A stretch of 64,000 bases of DNA, from positions 107,129 to 171,128 of the forward strand of contig MKWM01000073.1 of the NCBI GenBank assembly GCA_001899765.1, written 5' to 3'. Both the position numbers and the translations under genes were made by a program. The stretch comes from Thiobacillus sp. 63-78. Lineage in GTDB: Bacteria; Pseudomonadota; Gammaproteobacteria; Burkholderiales; Thiobacillaceae. Below the pieces are notes generated by a model that saw nothing but the letters and a program-made list of their open reading frames with translations, was not told where the DNA came from and searched no databases. Positions 35,475 to 44,474 of the stretch are shown here, one piece after another (within the stretch, counting starts at the first letter, position 1; every line of letters starts with the position of its first letter).

Positions 35475-35749
35475 TCCCTGCCGCGCCCTGGCGAATCAAG
35501 GCCCTGTCCGTGCTGCCGGACTATCGTTTGGCAGTCACGTTCATGGATGGCACAAACGGCATCGTGGATTTTTCGGCCGTTTTGACGGCCAGGGACTGTG
35601 GAATCTTTGATGCGCTGAAGGACAAGGCCATTTTCGATCAGGCGCGACTCGATTTGGGCGTTGTGGTCTGGCCCAATGGGGCAGACATGGATCCGGGCTG
35701 GATGTATGAAGAGATCAAGGCGAATAAATCGTGGTCTGTCCCCTTTTGA
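35429..35749 (+). CDS. DUF2442 protein
   Basis: A 106-residue protein with the DUF2442 core: WRIKALSVLPDYRLAVTFMDGTNGIVDFSAVL, then LDLGVVVWPNGADMDPGWMYEEIK. Start ATG 35429 lies within the DUF4160 gene; 15 more codons are open upstream. DUF2442 proteins have a small DNA-binding-like or antitoxin-like fold by family knowledge, but the function is unknown. The stop is followed by a tandem 14-base repeat (CCCTTTTGATTTGT). Confidence 0.82.
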   Translation: MPIQTTPEADQAAGVIPAAPWRIKALSVLPDYRLAVTFMDGTNGIVDFSAVLTARDCGIFDALKDKAIFDQARLDLGVVVWPNGADMDPGWMYEEIKANKSWSVPF

Positions 35750-35769
35750 TTTGTGCCCTTTTGATTTGT
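35741..35769. repeat. 14-base tandem direct repeat
   Basis: CCCTTTTGATTTGT occurs at 35741 and again at 35756, one base apart. The first copy overlaps the stop of the DUF2442 gene. It may be a slippage product or an insertion scar. Confidence 0.7.
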
Positions 35770-35826
35770 TAGGTCGCTGGTTTGGCGGAATTTTTCCAGG
35801 GGCAGGACTGCCGGCCGGAGAGTCAC

Positions 35827-36768
35827 ATGCCCCATGCCACACACGCGACATCACGCACCACGTCGCACGAATTGTCTGTCATCACGCCGTACCGGCTCGA
35901 TCTTACGGTGAGCGCGCTGCGCCGCCTGCCCACCAACCTGGTTGACGTCTACACGGCGGACGGCCGTTATCTGCGCGCGCTCGGCGGAGCGAGCGGGCCG
36001 GTCGTCGTCAGCGTTAACCAGCCACGCGCCGATGCGCTGGCGGTCACGCTCACAGGCCACGCCGCCGATACCGCACCGGTGCTTGCATGCGTACGCCGGA
36101 TGCTCGGCACCGAGCGCGACGTGTCGGATTTCCACCGCCATGCCCGGCAGATGCCCTGGCTGGCGTCGCTCGCGCGCCGCATGCGCGGCCTCAAGCCGCC
36201 ACGCTATCCCGCGCTGTTCGAGGCGTGCGCCAACGCCATCGTGTTTCAGCAGGTCAGCCTGCATGCAGCCAGCGCGATCATGCGCCGTCTGATTCTCGCG
36301 CTCGGCACCCGGATCGAACACGATGGCGTGCCGCTGCGCGTGTTTCCGGCCGCAGAAAAATTTCTGTCCGCCGACGCGGCCATGCTGCGTGCCGCCGGCC
36401 TGAGCGCGTCGAAACTCGCGACCCTGCGGCGTGCGGGCGAGGCGATCGCGGACGGCGCGCTCAGCGAGTCGATGCTGGAGCAGCGCTCGAGCGCCGACGC
36501 CGCGTTGCTGCTGCGCAGCATCAAGGGCATCGGGCCGTGGACCGCCGCGGTGATTCTGCTGCGCGGGCTCGGCCGGCTGGACACGTTTCCCGGCAACGAC
36601 AGCGGCGTGGCGGCGAATCTGGCACTGATCGCGGGCGAACCTGCAGAGGCCGGCCCCATCGCCGAAGCGCTGGGCCCACAGCGCGGCATGCTGTACTTCA
36701 ATCTGCTGCTGGCACGGCTGGAAGCGCGCGGCGAGATCGGCCGTGCGTCCGACATGACGGGTGGGTGA
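35827..36768 (+). CDS. AlkA-type DNA-3-methyladenine glycosylase
   Basis: A 313-residue base-excision repair enzyme of the HhH-GPD superfamily. The N-terminal beta domain (about 20-110) precedes the helical domain with FQQVSLHAASAIMRRL. The helix-hairpin-helix SIKGIGPWTAAVILLRGLGRLDTFPGNDSGV carries the catalytic aspartate in GNDSGV. It excises alkylated purines such as 3-methyladenine. Start ATG 35827 has GGAGA 6 bases upstream. Confidence 0.9.
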   Translation: MPHATHATSRTTSHELSVITPYRLDLTVSALRRLPTNLVDVYTADGRYLRALGGASGPVVVSVNQPRADALAVTLTGHAADTAPVLACVRRMLGTERDVSDFHRHARQMPWLASLARRMRGLKPPRYPALFEACANAIVFQQVSLHAASAIMRRLILALGTRIEHDGVPLRVFPAAEKFLSADAAMLRAAGLSASKLATLRRAGEAIADGALSESMLEQRSSADAALLLRSIKGIGPWTAAVILLRGLGRLDTFPGNDSGVAANLALIAGEPAEAGPIAEALGPQRGMLYFNLLLARLEARGEIGRASDMTGG

Positions 36769-36860
36769 TTCACGCTGTACGTGCAAAACGGCTGTGTGAA
36801 GACGCTTTTCGAGTTCGTTCGATCACCCCATACTGGTCAACCCGTCCTCGCTCTGGCTCG

Positions 36861-38309
36861 ATGCACCATCTGGAATCCGCGATGCCCCCCCTGCACATGA
36901 ACCCTGCTCCGACCAAAACTTATCTGACGTGGGTCGTGGCCGTGGCGCTGTTCATGGAGCAGCTGGACACCACCATCGTCAATACGGCGGTGCCGGCGAT
37001 GGCGGAAAGCCTGCAGGTGACGCCGCTGAGCCTGAAGGCGGTGGTGGCGAGCTATATCCTGAGCCTGGCGGTATGCATCCCGGTGAGCGGCTGGATGGCG
37101 GACCGCTATGGTACGCGGCGCGTGTTCAGCATCGCCGTCAGCCTCTTCACTTTTTCCTCGGTCTTGTGCGGTCTGGCGCTGAACGCGCCGATGCTGGTTG
37201 CCGCACGCATACTGCAGGGAGTGGGGGCGGCGATGATGATGCCGGTGGGCCGGCTGGCGATCATCCGGACGTTTCCCAAATCGGAACTGCTGCGGGCGAT
37301 GAATTTCGTCGTCATCCCGGCGCTGATCGGCCCGCTGCTCGGACCCACGGTCGGCGGCCTGATCGTGCACTGGGTCTCCTGGCGCTACATTTTCTTCATC
37401 AACGTGCCGATGGGCTTGCTGGCACTGTGGCTGACGCATCGCCACATGCCGGACTATCGCGGCGATCACCCGCGCCCGCTGGATGTCGTCGGTCTGACCC
37501 TGTTCGGCAGCGGGACGGCACTCTTGTCCTGGCTGCTGGAGATTTTCGGCGAGCACCGGATCGACGCGACCTCGGCGGCCGTCCTGCTGCTGCTCTGCAT
37601 CAGTCTGCTGGCTGCGTATGTCTGGCACGCCCGCGACGCGGCCCACCCGTTATTGCGCCTGCGGCTGTTCCGGGTGCGGACGTTTCGCATCGCGGTGATG
37701 GGCGGTTTCGTCACGCGCTTGGGGGTGGGCGGGATGCCGTTCCTGCTGCCGTTGCTCTACCAGCTCGGTCTGGGCATGCCGGCGTGGCAGTCGGGTCTGC
37801 TGATGATGCCTGCGGCGGCGGCGGCCATGGGCATGAAGCTCATTGCGCCGCGGATGTTGGCGCGCTTCGGCTACCGCCGCATCCTGACCGTGAATACGGT
37901 CATGATCGGAGTCGTCATCAGCCTGTTCTCGCTGGTGGGCCCGGCGACCCCGGTCGCGCTGATCGTGCTGCTGGGCCTGTCCATGGGCTTTTTCAATTCG
38001 CTGCAGTACACCAGCATGAACTCGATGGCCTACGCCGATATCGACACATCCGATTCGAGCATGGCCAGCACGATCACGAGCTCGTTGCAGCAGTTGTCGA
38101 TGAGCTTCGGACTGGCCGGCGGATCGCTCATCGCCGGCTGGTATCTTGGCGATCTGCCACAAACCGACCGCCTGGCGGTCATGACCGCGCTGCACCATGC
38201 CTTTTTGACGCTGGCCGGCATGACGATCCTCTCGTCGCTGTCGTTCTGGTCGCTCCGCGCACGCGATGGCGAAAGCGTAAGCCGGGGGACGGTGCGCGAG
38301 GCGGAATGA
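36861..38309 (+). CDS. MFS multidrug exporter, DHA2 (EmrB/QacA) family
   Basis: A 482-residue transporter with about fourteen hydrophobic segments. Motif D-like LDTTIVNTAVPAMAESL near the N-terminus, motif A GWMADRYGTRRVF, and motif C-like ALIGPLLGPTVGGLIV are visible. These proteins expel drugs or toxic compounds in exchange for protons. No membrane-fusion partner is adjacent. Start is uncertain: ATGs at 36861, 36882 and 36897 are all in frame and none has a clear Shine-Dalgarno. Confidence 0.9.
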   Translation: MHHLESAMPPLHMNPAPTKTYLTWVVAVALFMEQLDTTIVNTAVPAMAESLQVTPLSLKAVVASYILSLAVCIPVSGWMADRYGTRRVFSIAVSLFTFSSVLCGLALNAPMLVAARILQGVGAAMMMPVGRLAIIRTFPKSELLRAMNFVVIPALIGPLLGPTVGGLIVHWVSWRYIFFINVPMGLLALWLTHRHMPDYRGDHPRPLDVVGLTLFGSGTALLSWLLEIFGEHRIDATSAAVLLLLCISLLAAYVWHARDAAHPLLRLRLFRVRTFRIAVMGGFVTRLGVGGMPFLLPLLYQLGLGMPAWQSGLLMMPAAAAAMGMKLIAPRMLARFGYRRILTVNTVMIGVVISLFSLVGPATPVALIVLLGLSMGFFNSLQYTSMNSMAYADIDTSDSSMASTITSSLQQLSMSFGLAGGSLIAGWYLGDLPQTDRLAVMTALHHAFLTLAGMTILSSLSFWSLRARDGESVSRGTVREAE

Positions 38310-38378
38310 ACGCGGCAGGCAAGCGGGCAAGCTTCCGTTATCCGGATGTCGCGCGTCGTCCGCACCGGCCATTTTAAT

Positions 38379-38398
38379 CTGTCGTCATATGACGACAG
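38379..38398. promoter_or_regulatory. Perfect 20-bp palindrome
   Basis: CTGTCGTCATATGACGACAG is identical on both strands. It lies 70 bases after the MFS stop in the AT-rich intergenic region. It looks like a repressor or activator site; the cognate regulator is unknown. Confidence 0.55.
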
Positions 38399-38606
38399 CC
38401 TTGATCATCCGTATCCTGTTGTTTTGATGAAAGATTCTTCCATCCGGCCCTTTTCATGGTCGCTTTTCGACGACATTTTGATCGTTTTTTTCTGTCACCG
38501 CTGCCGTTCGCAATTCATATCTGACTGTTTGTAAACGGATTTACGGTGCTGGCCCGCCTGTTGCTCTACCAGCCGTGCGACCAATTCCGGCCGCAACCAC
38601 ACCAGA

Positions 38607-38648
38607 GCGTTTTACCCTTGAGACATCGCGTTTTACCAAGAGACACCG
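38607..38648 (+). repeat. Tandem 21-base repeat upstream of bactofilin
   Basis: Two adjacent copies share GCGTTTTACC at 38607 and 38628, followed by GAGACA at nearly equal distance. The repeat ends 15 bases before the bactofilin start, so it may affect transcription or translation initiation. Confidence 0.6.
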
Positions 38649-38662
38649 AGAAAGGCCTACCC

Positions 38663-39277
38663 ATGCTCAAATCCTTCATGCAATCCGGTACTTCCAGCCA
38701 CCCACGAACCGATTCAACCCGGGCGAGCCATTCGGGCTACCCGGGCAAACCCGCCGAAGCCGTCAAACCTGCCGAACCCACCAAAGTGGAAGCGGCCCCT
38801 GAACCCCTCCCCTCCACCCGCAACGAGGAAGGCAGCAAGCTGATCGTCGGCCCGAACATCAAGCTGAAAGGCGCGGAGATCACCGATTGCGAGATCCTGG
38901 TGGTGGAAGGCCGCGTGGAAGCGTCGATGAACAGCCGCGATATCCGTATCGCCGAAGGCGGCGTCTTCTCGGGCAAGGCCGAGATCGACGTGGCCGAGGT
39001 GCGCGGAACCTTCGAGGGCGAATTGACCGCCCGCAAGCGGCTGGTGGTGTATGCCACCGGCCGGGTCAACGGGACGATCCGCTACGGCGCCCTGATGATC
39101 GAGGAAGGCGGCGTCATTACCGGCAATATGGCCGTGCATGCGGCCGGCCCCAGCCTGGCCAGGCTGCCGGACGCGGCAGCGCAGATACCGGCGTCCGAAG
39201 CGGTCGAAGACAAAGCAGCGGAGCTTGAAGAAATCCGTTCCGCATCCACCTTGGGCCGCAGCCAGCGCCGCGGCTGA
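38663..39277 (+). CDS. Bactofilin (polymer-forming cytoskeletal protein)
   Basis: A 204-residue protein. The central bactofilin domain (about 55-160) is a right-handed beta-helix with repeating turns: KLIVGPNIKLKGAEITDCEILVVEGRVEASMNSRDIRIAEGGVFSGKAEIDVAEVRGTFEGELTARKRLVVYATGRVNGTIRYGALMIEEGGVITG. Flanking N- and C-terminal tails are proline/alanine-rich and probably disordered. Bactofilins polymerise on the membrane and localise cell-wall or polar proteins. Start ATG 38663 is favoured because upstream codons are in the repeat-containing leader. Confidence 0.9.
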   Translation: MLKSFMQSGTSSHPRTDSTRASHSGYPGKPAEAVKPAEPTKVEAAPEPLPSTRNEEGSKLIVGPNIKLKGAEITDCEILVVEGRVEASMNSRDIRIAEGGVFSGKAEIDVAEVRGTFEGELTARKRLVVYATGRVNGTIRYGALMIEEGGVITGNMAVHAAGPSLARLPDAAAQIPASEAVEDKAAELEEIRSASTLGRSQRRG

Positions 39278-39442
39278 TTGACCCCGGCGGCAGGGCTGTC
39301 TGCAATATGCGACAGCCGTTGTCGCGGTTCGCGCCCGGACGGCGATCCGGGCTCCCGGTTTTCACGCTCAATCCTGGCGGGACGGCCGGAAAACGAAGCC
39401 TGGCGGGGCCTGGGCCAGTCGGCCCGTTCACCCATGGGGAGG

Positions 39443-40636
39443 TCATCGCGCCTGCGTCGCCTCCATCTTCCCGCCCAGCTTCTCCACCTGATCCAGACGT
39501 TCCCAACTGAAGCCCGGCCCGACCCGGCCGAAATGGCCGTAGGTTGCGGTCGCCCGATAGATCGGGCGCCGCAGGTCGAGACTGTCGATCATGCCGCGCG
39601 GGGTCAAACTGAACGTGCGGCGCACCAGGTCTTCCAGCTTTTCATCGGGCACGCTGCCGGTACCGTGGGTGTCGATCAGCAGGGACACCGGCTCGGCTAC
39701 GCCGATGGCGTACGCCAGCTGCACCAGACAACGGCGGGCCAAGCCCGCCGCCACGAGATTCTTGGCGATATAGCGCGCCATGTAGGCCGCCGAACGGTCG
39801 ACCTTGGTGGGATCCTTGCCGGAAAATGCGCCGCCGCCATGCGGACAGGCGCCGCCATAGGTATCGACAATGATCTTGCGGCCGGTGAGACCGGTGTCGC
39901 CGTTGGGACCGCCGATCTCGAACGGACCGGCGGGATTGACCCACAGCCTGAAAGCCGGCGTGCGCCGTTCGGCCGGCACCAGCGGATCGACGATTTCGCG
40001 GGCGACTTCCCGCGCGACCCAGGCCGGATCGAGGCCGCGGGCGATCTGGGTGGAAATGACCACGGTTTCGACCCCGGCCATGTGCCGGCCCTCGTAGGCC
40101 ACGGTCACCTGGCTCTTGGCGTCGGGGCGCAGCCAGGGCAGGACACCGGACTTGCGCAACTCGGCCTGCCGGTGCACCAGCCGGTGCGCCAGCCAGAGCG
40201 GGTAAGGCATCAGGTCGGGCGTCTCGTCGCAGGCATAGCCGAACATCATTCCCTGGTCGCCGGCGCCGATGTCGCCGCCTGTCAGCGTGATGCCTTGATC
40301 AATCTGGATCGACTGGTGGTTGAACCGTACCTGCACTTCGCAGGCGTCGGGGTCGATGCCGGTTTCGGCATCGCGGTAGCCGATGTCGCGCAGTACCTGG
40401 CGGGCGATCGCTTCAGCGCGGTCGCGAATCTCGTCGAACAGCGCCTTGCGCACGGTCTTGAACTCACCGGTGATGACCACCAGGTTGTCGGCGACGAGGG
40501 TTTCGCAGGCCACTCTGGCTTCGGGCTCTGCGGCCAGGAAGGCATCGAGGATGGCGTCGGAAATCTGGTCGGCGATCTTGTCGGGGTGGCCTTCCGAAAC
40601 GGACTCGGAAGTAAACAGATAGCGGCGGGTATTCAT
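39443..40636 (-). CDS. metK: S-adenosylmethionine synthetase
   Basis: A 397-residue enzyme making SAM from methionine and ATP. Seen are [37 protein letters not shown] (signature 1), [18 protein letters not shown] (signature 2 region, GGGAFSGKD) and [15 protein letters not shown] [11 protein letters not shown] at the end. All regions expected for activity are present. The 79 bases to the next gene upstream show no obvious riboswitch. Confidence 0.97.
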   Translation of the reverse strand: MNTRRYLFTSESVSEGHPDKIADQISDAILDAFLAAEPEARVACETLVADNLVVITGEFKTVRKALFDEIRDRAEAIARQVLRDIGYRDAETGIDPDACEVQVRFNHQSIQIDQGITLTGGDIGAGDQGMMFGYACDETPDLMPYPLWLAHRLVHRQAELRKSGVLPWLRPDAKSQVTVAYEGRHMAGVETVVISTQIARGLDPAWVAREVAREIVDPLVPAERRTPAFRLWVNPAGPFEIGGPNGDTGLTGRKIIVDTYGGACPHGGGAFSGKDPTKVDRSAAYMARYIAKNLVAAGLARRCLVQLAYAIGVAEPVSLLIDTHGTGSVPDEKLEDLVRRTFSLTPRGMIDSLDLRRPIYRATATYGHFGRVGPGFSWERLDQVEKLGGKMEATQAR

Positions 40637-40714
40637 GGCGGGTTTCCTGGGTGGCGGGAATGGGTACGAAATGATCCTTCGTCATGCCGGCGAAGGCTGG
40701 AATGACGGCAGTGC

Positions 40715-41854
40715 TCAGCGCGCGGCGAGCCGCCACAGCGAGGTGATCTCGGCCGCGCGCGCGGCATGGAGCGGGTCGGCCCGATCGGCCGCACGCGGGT
40801 GCGTGGGCCGGGTATCCAGTCGCTCCAGAACGGTCAAGCCGGCGGCGTCGATCGCGGCGAGCAGCCATTCCCGGGAACGCAGCCCAAGATGCTCGGCCAG
40901 GTCCGACAGGATCAGCCAGCCTTCGCCGCCCGCTTCCAGATGGGCCGCCAGCCCGTTCAGAAACCCGAGCAGCATGCGGCTGCCCGGATCGTAGATCGCG
41001 TGTTCGAGCGGCGAATGGGCGCGCGCCGGCAGCCAGGGAGGATTGCAGACGACGAGCGGCGCGCGTCCCGGCGGAAACAGATCGGCCTCGATCACCTCCA
41101 CCTGTCCCTTCAGTCCGAGCCGGGCGATGTTCTGGCGCGCGCACGCCAGGGCGCGCGGATCCCGATCGGTGGCGACGACATGCCTGATTCCCCGGCGTGC
41201 CAGCAACGCGGCCAGCACGCCGGTGCCCGTGCCGATGTCGAAGGCGAGCGCCGAGGACGGCAACGGCGCCCGGGCCACCAGTTGCAGGTATTCGCCGCGT
41301 ACCGGAGAAAACACGCCGTAGTGCGGATGGATGCGGTCGCCGAGCACGGCAATATCGACGCCCTTCTTGCGCCACTCGTGGGCGCCGATGACACCGAGCA
41401 GCTCGCGCAGCGAAACGATCGAAGCCTCTTTTCCCGTGCCGTATGCCTCGGCGCAGGCCTCCTTCACATTCGGCGCGCGGCGCAGGGCGATACCGTAGTC
41501 CGCTTCCAGCGGCAGCAGCAGCATCCCGAGCGTGCGGGCGCGCCGGGACTGGTGCTGGCGATGAAAATTAAAGGCTTCGATCGGGGTTGCCGCAGCCTTG
41601 CGCGGCGTGCGATCGATGCGGCGCGCCATCGCCTGCAGCAATTGCCGCGCATTCTGGAAGTCGCCCCGCCACAGCAACGCGGTCCCCTCGCTGGCCAGGC
41701 GATACGCCGCATCCGCGGTCAGGCGGTCATCGGCAATCGTCACGCGCCCGGGCGGCGGAGAACCGCTTTCCGAGCGCCAGCGGGCCGAGCGGCCCTCGCC
41801 GTGCTCGGTCCAGTTCACCACGGCAGGCGCTGCGTCAGGCTGAGGCGGCTTCAC
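40715..41854 (-). CDS. Class I SAM-dependent methyltransferase with NPPW motif
   Basis: A 379-residue methyltransferase. The SAM fold is C-terminal (about 195-340): LAFDIGTGTGVLAALLARRG (motif I), VVATDRDPRALACARQNI, and the VVCNPPWLPA motif that marks amino-methyltransferases acting on Gln, adenine or guanine. The N-terminal 190 residues form a family-specific domain. Start is GTG 41854, overlapping the pteridine reductase stop in GTGA. Substrate unknown; a role in RNA or protein methylation is likely. Confidence 0.8.
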   Translation of the reverse strand: MKPPQPDAAPAVVNWTEHGEGRSARWRSESGSPPPGRVTIADDRLTADAAYRLASEGTALLWRGDFQNARQLLQAMARRIDRTPRKAAATPIEAFNFHRQHQSRRARTLGMLLLPLEADYGIALRRAPNVKEACAEAYGTGKEASIVSLRELLGVIGAHEWRKKGVDIAVLGDRIHPHYGVFSPVRGEYLQLVARAPLPSSALAFDIGTGTGVLAALLARRGIRHVVATDRDPRALACARQNIARLGLKGQVEVIEADLFPPGRAPLVVCNPPWLPARAHSPLEHAIYDPGSRMLLGFLNGLAAHLEAGGEGWLILSDLAEHLGLRSREWLLAAIDAAGLTVLERLDTRPTHPRAADRADPLHAARAAEITSLWRLAAR

Positions 41855-42591
41855 AGCTTCGCGCTGCGCCCGCCATCCACCGCCAGGATCTGGCCCGTCA
41901 CGAAGTGCGTATCCATCGCGAAGAAGCGCACCGCCAGCGCGATGTCGTGAGGATCGCCGGCGCGCTTCAGCATGGTGTGCGAGACAATGCGCTGGCGCGA
42001 GACCTCGTCGAAATTCGCATCGTCTTCGGGCCACATGACCGGTCCCGGCGCGATACCGTTGACGCGCACTTCGGGCGCGAGCTCGCGCGCCAGCGACTTG
42101 GTGAGCCCGACGAGACCGGCCTTGGCGACGGAATAGACGACGTAGTTTTTCTTCGGCCGCTCGGCGTGGATGTCGGTGATATTGATGATGCAGCCGTGAC
42201 GTTTTTTCAGCTCGGGCGCGGCGGCCTGCGACAGGAACATGGGCGCCTTGAGATTGCTGCCCATGAGATCGCTCCAGTTCTTTTCGTCGATGGCGCCGAT
42301 CGGCGTGGGATAGAAGCTCGACGCGTTATTGAGCAGGACGTCCAGTCCGCCGAACGTTGCGACGGTCTGATGGACCAGGCTCGGCAGCCCGGCGGTATCG
42401 TGCAGGTTGGCCTGGATCAGTGCCACCGAATCGGGGCGGATGGCGTTGAGCTCGGCCTGCAGCGCGCGCGCCTCGGCCACCGAATTGCGGTAATGGATCA
42501 TCAGGTTGGCGCCTGCGGCATGCAGCAGGCGCGCCGAGGCCGCGCCCACGCGCCTGGCCCCACCGGTAATCAATACGACTTTGCCATGCAT
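41851..42591 (-). CDS. Pteridine reductase-like SDR
   Basis: A 246-residue short-chain dehydrogenase. ITGGARRVGAAS is the TGx3RxG NADPH loop characteristic of pteridine reductases (FolM/PTR1). NNASSFYPTPIG and VVYSVAKAGLVGLTKSLARELAPEVRVNGIAPGPVMWPE include the catalytic Tyr-x-x-x-Lys. It probably reduces dihydrobiopterin or dihydromonapterin. Coupled by overlap to the downstream methyltransferase. Confidence 0.88.
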   Translation of the reverse strand: MHGKVVLITGGARRVGAASARLLHAAGANLMIHYRNSVAEARALQAELNAIRPDSVALIQANLHDTAGLPSLVHQTVATFGGLDVLLNNASSFYPTPIGAIDEKNWSDLMGSNLKAPMFLSQAAAPELKKRHGCIINITDIHAERPKKNYVVYSVAKAGLVGLTKSLARELAPEVRVNGIAPGPVMWPEDDANFDEVSRQRIVSHTMLKRAGDPHDIALAVRFFAMDTHFVTGQILAVDGGRSAKL

Positions 42592-42648
42592 CAGGATTCA
42601 CCCTTATAGTCACTCGATTCTGGATTATCCAGCCATTGCGCATTATCC

Positions 42649-43803
42649 ATGAACTCCATGCTGCCCGCCCCGACTCCCGACGCCATTGCGCACAGCCAGC
42701 GTGTGACGGCGCACCTGCATGCCCTGATCGGCGACGCGGGGGGGTGGATTCCGTTCTCACGCTACATGGACGCCGTGCTGTATGCGCCGGGGCTGGGCTA
42801 CTATGCCGCCGGCCCGACAAAATTCGGGGCGGCGGGCGATTTCGTCACCGCGCCGGAACTGACGCCGCTGTTCGGCCGCACGCTGGCGCAGGCGATCGCA
42901 CCGGCGCTGGAGGAGACCGGCGGCGGCGTGCTGGAACTGGGCGCCGGCAGCGGCCGGCTGGCGGCGGACATGCTGGGCGAACTGGACCGGATGGGCAGAT
43001 TGCCGACACATTATTCCATTCTGGAGGTCAGTGCCGACCTGCGTCAGCGCCAGCAGGCAACCCTGGCGCGTGAACTGCCGCATCTGCATGAACGGGTGCA
43101 ATGGCTGGATGCGCTGCCCGGCCATTTCAAGGGTGTGATCCTCGGCAACGAAGTGCTCGACGCACTGCCGGTGGAGCTGGTGCGCTGGACCGACGACGAA
43201 CCACGGGTATGCGGCGTGACGCTGGATGGTGAACGCCTTGCATGGCAGGACCGCCCCATCGCCGATCCCGTGCTGGGCACCCGTGCCAAAGCCCTGGACC
43301 TTGCGCCCGGTTATCTATCGGAGATCAACCTGGCGGCCGATGCGCTGATCGCCTCGCTTGCGCAGTCGCTGCAACGCGGCCTGCTCCTGCTGATCGACTA
43401 CGGTTTTGCCGCGGCCGAGTATTACCATCCGCAGCGCCACATGGGCACGCTGCGTGCGCACTACCGTCACCACGCGCTCGACGATCCGTTCCATCTGCCG
43501 GGCCTGTGCGATCTTACCGCGCACGTCGATTTCAGCGCGGTCGCCCGGGCGGGCATGGCGGCGCAACTGGTGGTTGCGGGCTATACGAGCCAGGCAGGCT
43601 TTCTTCTGAACAGCGGGCTCACCGAATGCCTGATGCGGACCTCGCCGGACGACGCGGCGGCTTACCTGCCGCAAGCCAACGCCGTGCAGCGGCTGGTGTC
43701 GCCGGCCGAGATGGGCGAACTGTTCAAGGTGATTGCGCTGACGAAGGGCGAGCTTCCGCAACTCGCAGGGTTTACGCGCGGCGACCGCCAGCACACGTTG
43801 TAA
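42649..43803 (+). CDS. NDUFAF7/MidA-type SAM-dependent methyltransferase
   Basis: A 384-residue protein of the COG1565 family. FSRYMDAVLYAPGLGYYAAGPTKFGAAGDFVTAPELTPLFGRTLA is the conserved N-terminus, VLELGAGSGRLAADML the SAM motif and ILGNEVLDALPVE the family signature. The mitochondrial homologue NDUFAF7 dimethylates an arginine of complex I; a role in respiratory complex assembly is conceivable here but not shown. Divergent from the pteridine reductase gene, 57 bases away. Confidence 0.9.
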   Translation: MNSMLPAPTPDAIAHSQRVTAHLHALIGDAGGWIPFSRYMDAVLYAPGLGYYAAGPTKFGAAGDFVTAPELTPLFGRTLAQAIAPALEETGGGVLELGAGSGRLAADMLGELDRMGRLPTHYSILEVSADLRQRQQATLARELPHLHERVQWLDALPGHFKGVILGNEVLDALPVELVRWTDDEPRVCGVTLDGERLAWQDRPIADPVLGTRAKALDLAPGYLSEINLAADALIASLAQSLQRGLLLLIDYGFAAAEYYHPQRHMGTLRAHYRHHALDDPFHLPGLCDLTAHVDFSAVARAGMAAQLVVAGYTSQAGFLLNSGLTECLMRTSPDDAAAYLPQANAVQRLVSPAEMGELFKVIALTKGELPQLAGFTRGDRQHTL

Positions 43804-43933
43804 GGCGTTCCTGCCAAGAAAACCGTCTCATCCGCTCGGGCTTTCAGCTTACCTGGTTGGCCTTGGGCCTTTGACTGTCCTCGACCCGGAATACGCGAGG
43901 AAGGTCGAAGGCGTCCGGTTATCGGCCGAAGCC

Positions 43934-43960
43934 GACTGTCATGTGACAACTGTGACAGTC
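43934..43960. promoter_or_regulatory. Inverted repeat upstream of the adhesin-E-like gene
   Basis: Perfect 8-bp arms GACTGTCA and TGACAGTC around an 11-base centre. The left half also contains TGTCATGTGACA, itself a palindrome except at the centre. It lies in the 293-base gap before the next gene, about 137 bases from its start; nothing else is recognised in that gap. Confidence 0.5.
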
Positions 43961-44096
43961 TGGTTTACGCGCTGGACCTGACATCCCGCGATAAGCACGA
44001 AGTTCTATCTGTGCGGGCGGGGAATGTTGTTTTGCAAGACCTCGTATCCTTTATGAAACTTCAAACTTCACTTGGCCGGATCAATAAGGGGACACC

Positions 44097-44474
44097 ATGA
44101 AACGATTAATGCTTGCTCTCATGGCTTTGACCTTCAGTGCCTCGTCGGCAGCTGAATGGGTGAAAGTGTTTGAAAACGACTCATACGCGGCTTACATCGA
44201 TCAGGAACACATTGACACCAGTGGGCCTATGAGGAGGGTTTGGGGGTTAATTGACTACAAGTACCCGACAAGGGACGGGGTCATGTCAATACGATACCGG
44301 AGTGAGCTTGACTGTGCCGATCAGCTATATCGCTTTCTCGAAAAGAGTTACTTTTCTTGGGGAATGGGTGGCGGTGAGCTACTGGGAACTGCAAACGTTA
44401 AGGGATACAAGTGGCAGTCGTTCGCACCAGACACATTTGGATCGACCATGCTGGAATTGTTCTGTAAGAAGTAG
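44097..44474 (+). CDS. Surface-adhesin protein E-like small exported protein
   Basis: A 125-residue protein with a signal peptide (MKRLMLALMALTFSASSAA) followed by AEWVKVFENDSYAAYIDQEHID, RRVWGLIDYKYP, SIRYRSELDCADQLYRFLE and two late features, FAPDTFGSTMLELFCKK. The layout, with two cysteines (in LDCADQ and LFCKK) and a W-x-x-x-x-D-Y pattern, matches the surface-adhesin E domain seen in many betaproteobacteria. GC content is visibly lower than in neighbours. AAGGGG lies 6-8 bases before the ATG. The function is unknown. Confidence 0.7.
   Translation: MKRLMLALMALTFSASSAAEWVKVFENDSYAAYIDQEHIDTSGPMRRVWGLIDYKYPTRDGVMSIRYRSELDCADQLYRFLEKSYFSWGMGGGELLGTANVKGYKWQSFAPDTFGSTMLELFCKK

Larger units (their letters stand above)
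38310..38662. other. Intergenic region between MFS exporter and bactofilin
   Basis: A 353-base gap, visibly more AT-rich than the surroundings, with no convincing gene (a 62-codon open frame at 38346-38534 has no recognisable features). It contains a perfect 20-bp palindrome at 38379 and a 21-base tandem repeat at 38607, both described separately. Confidence 0.7.

Noticed and set aside
38346..38534. A 62-codon plus-strand gene in the MFS-bactofilin gap
   Set aside because: It spans the 20-bp palindrome and lacks a Shine-Dalgarno and any recognisable feature.
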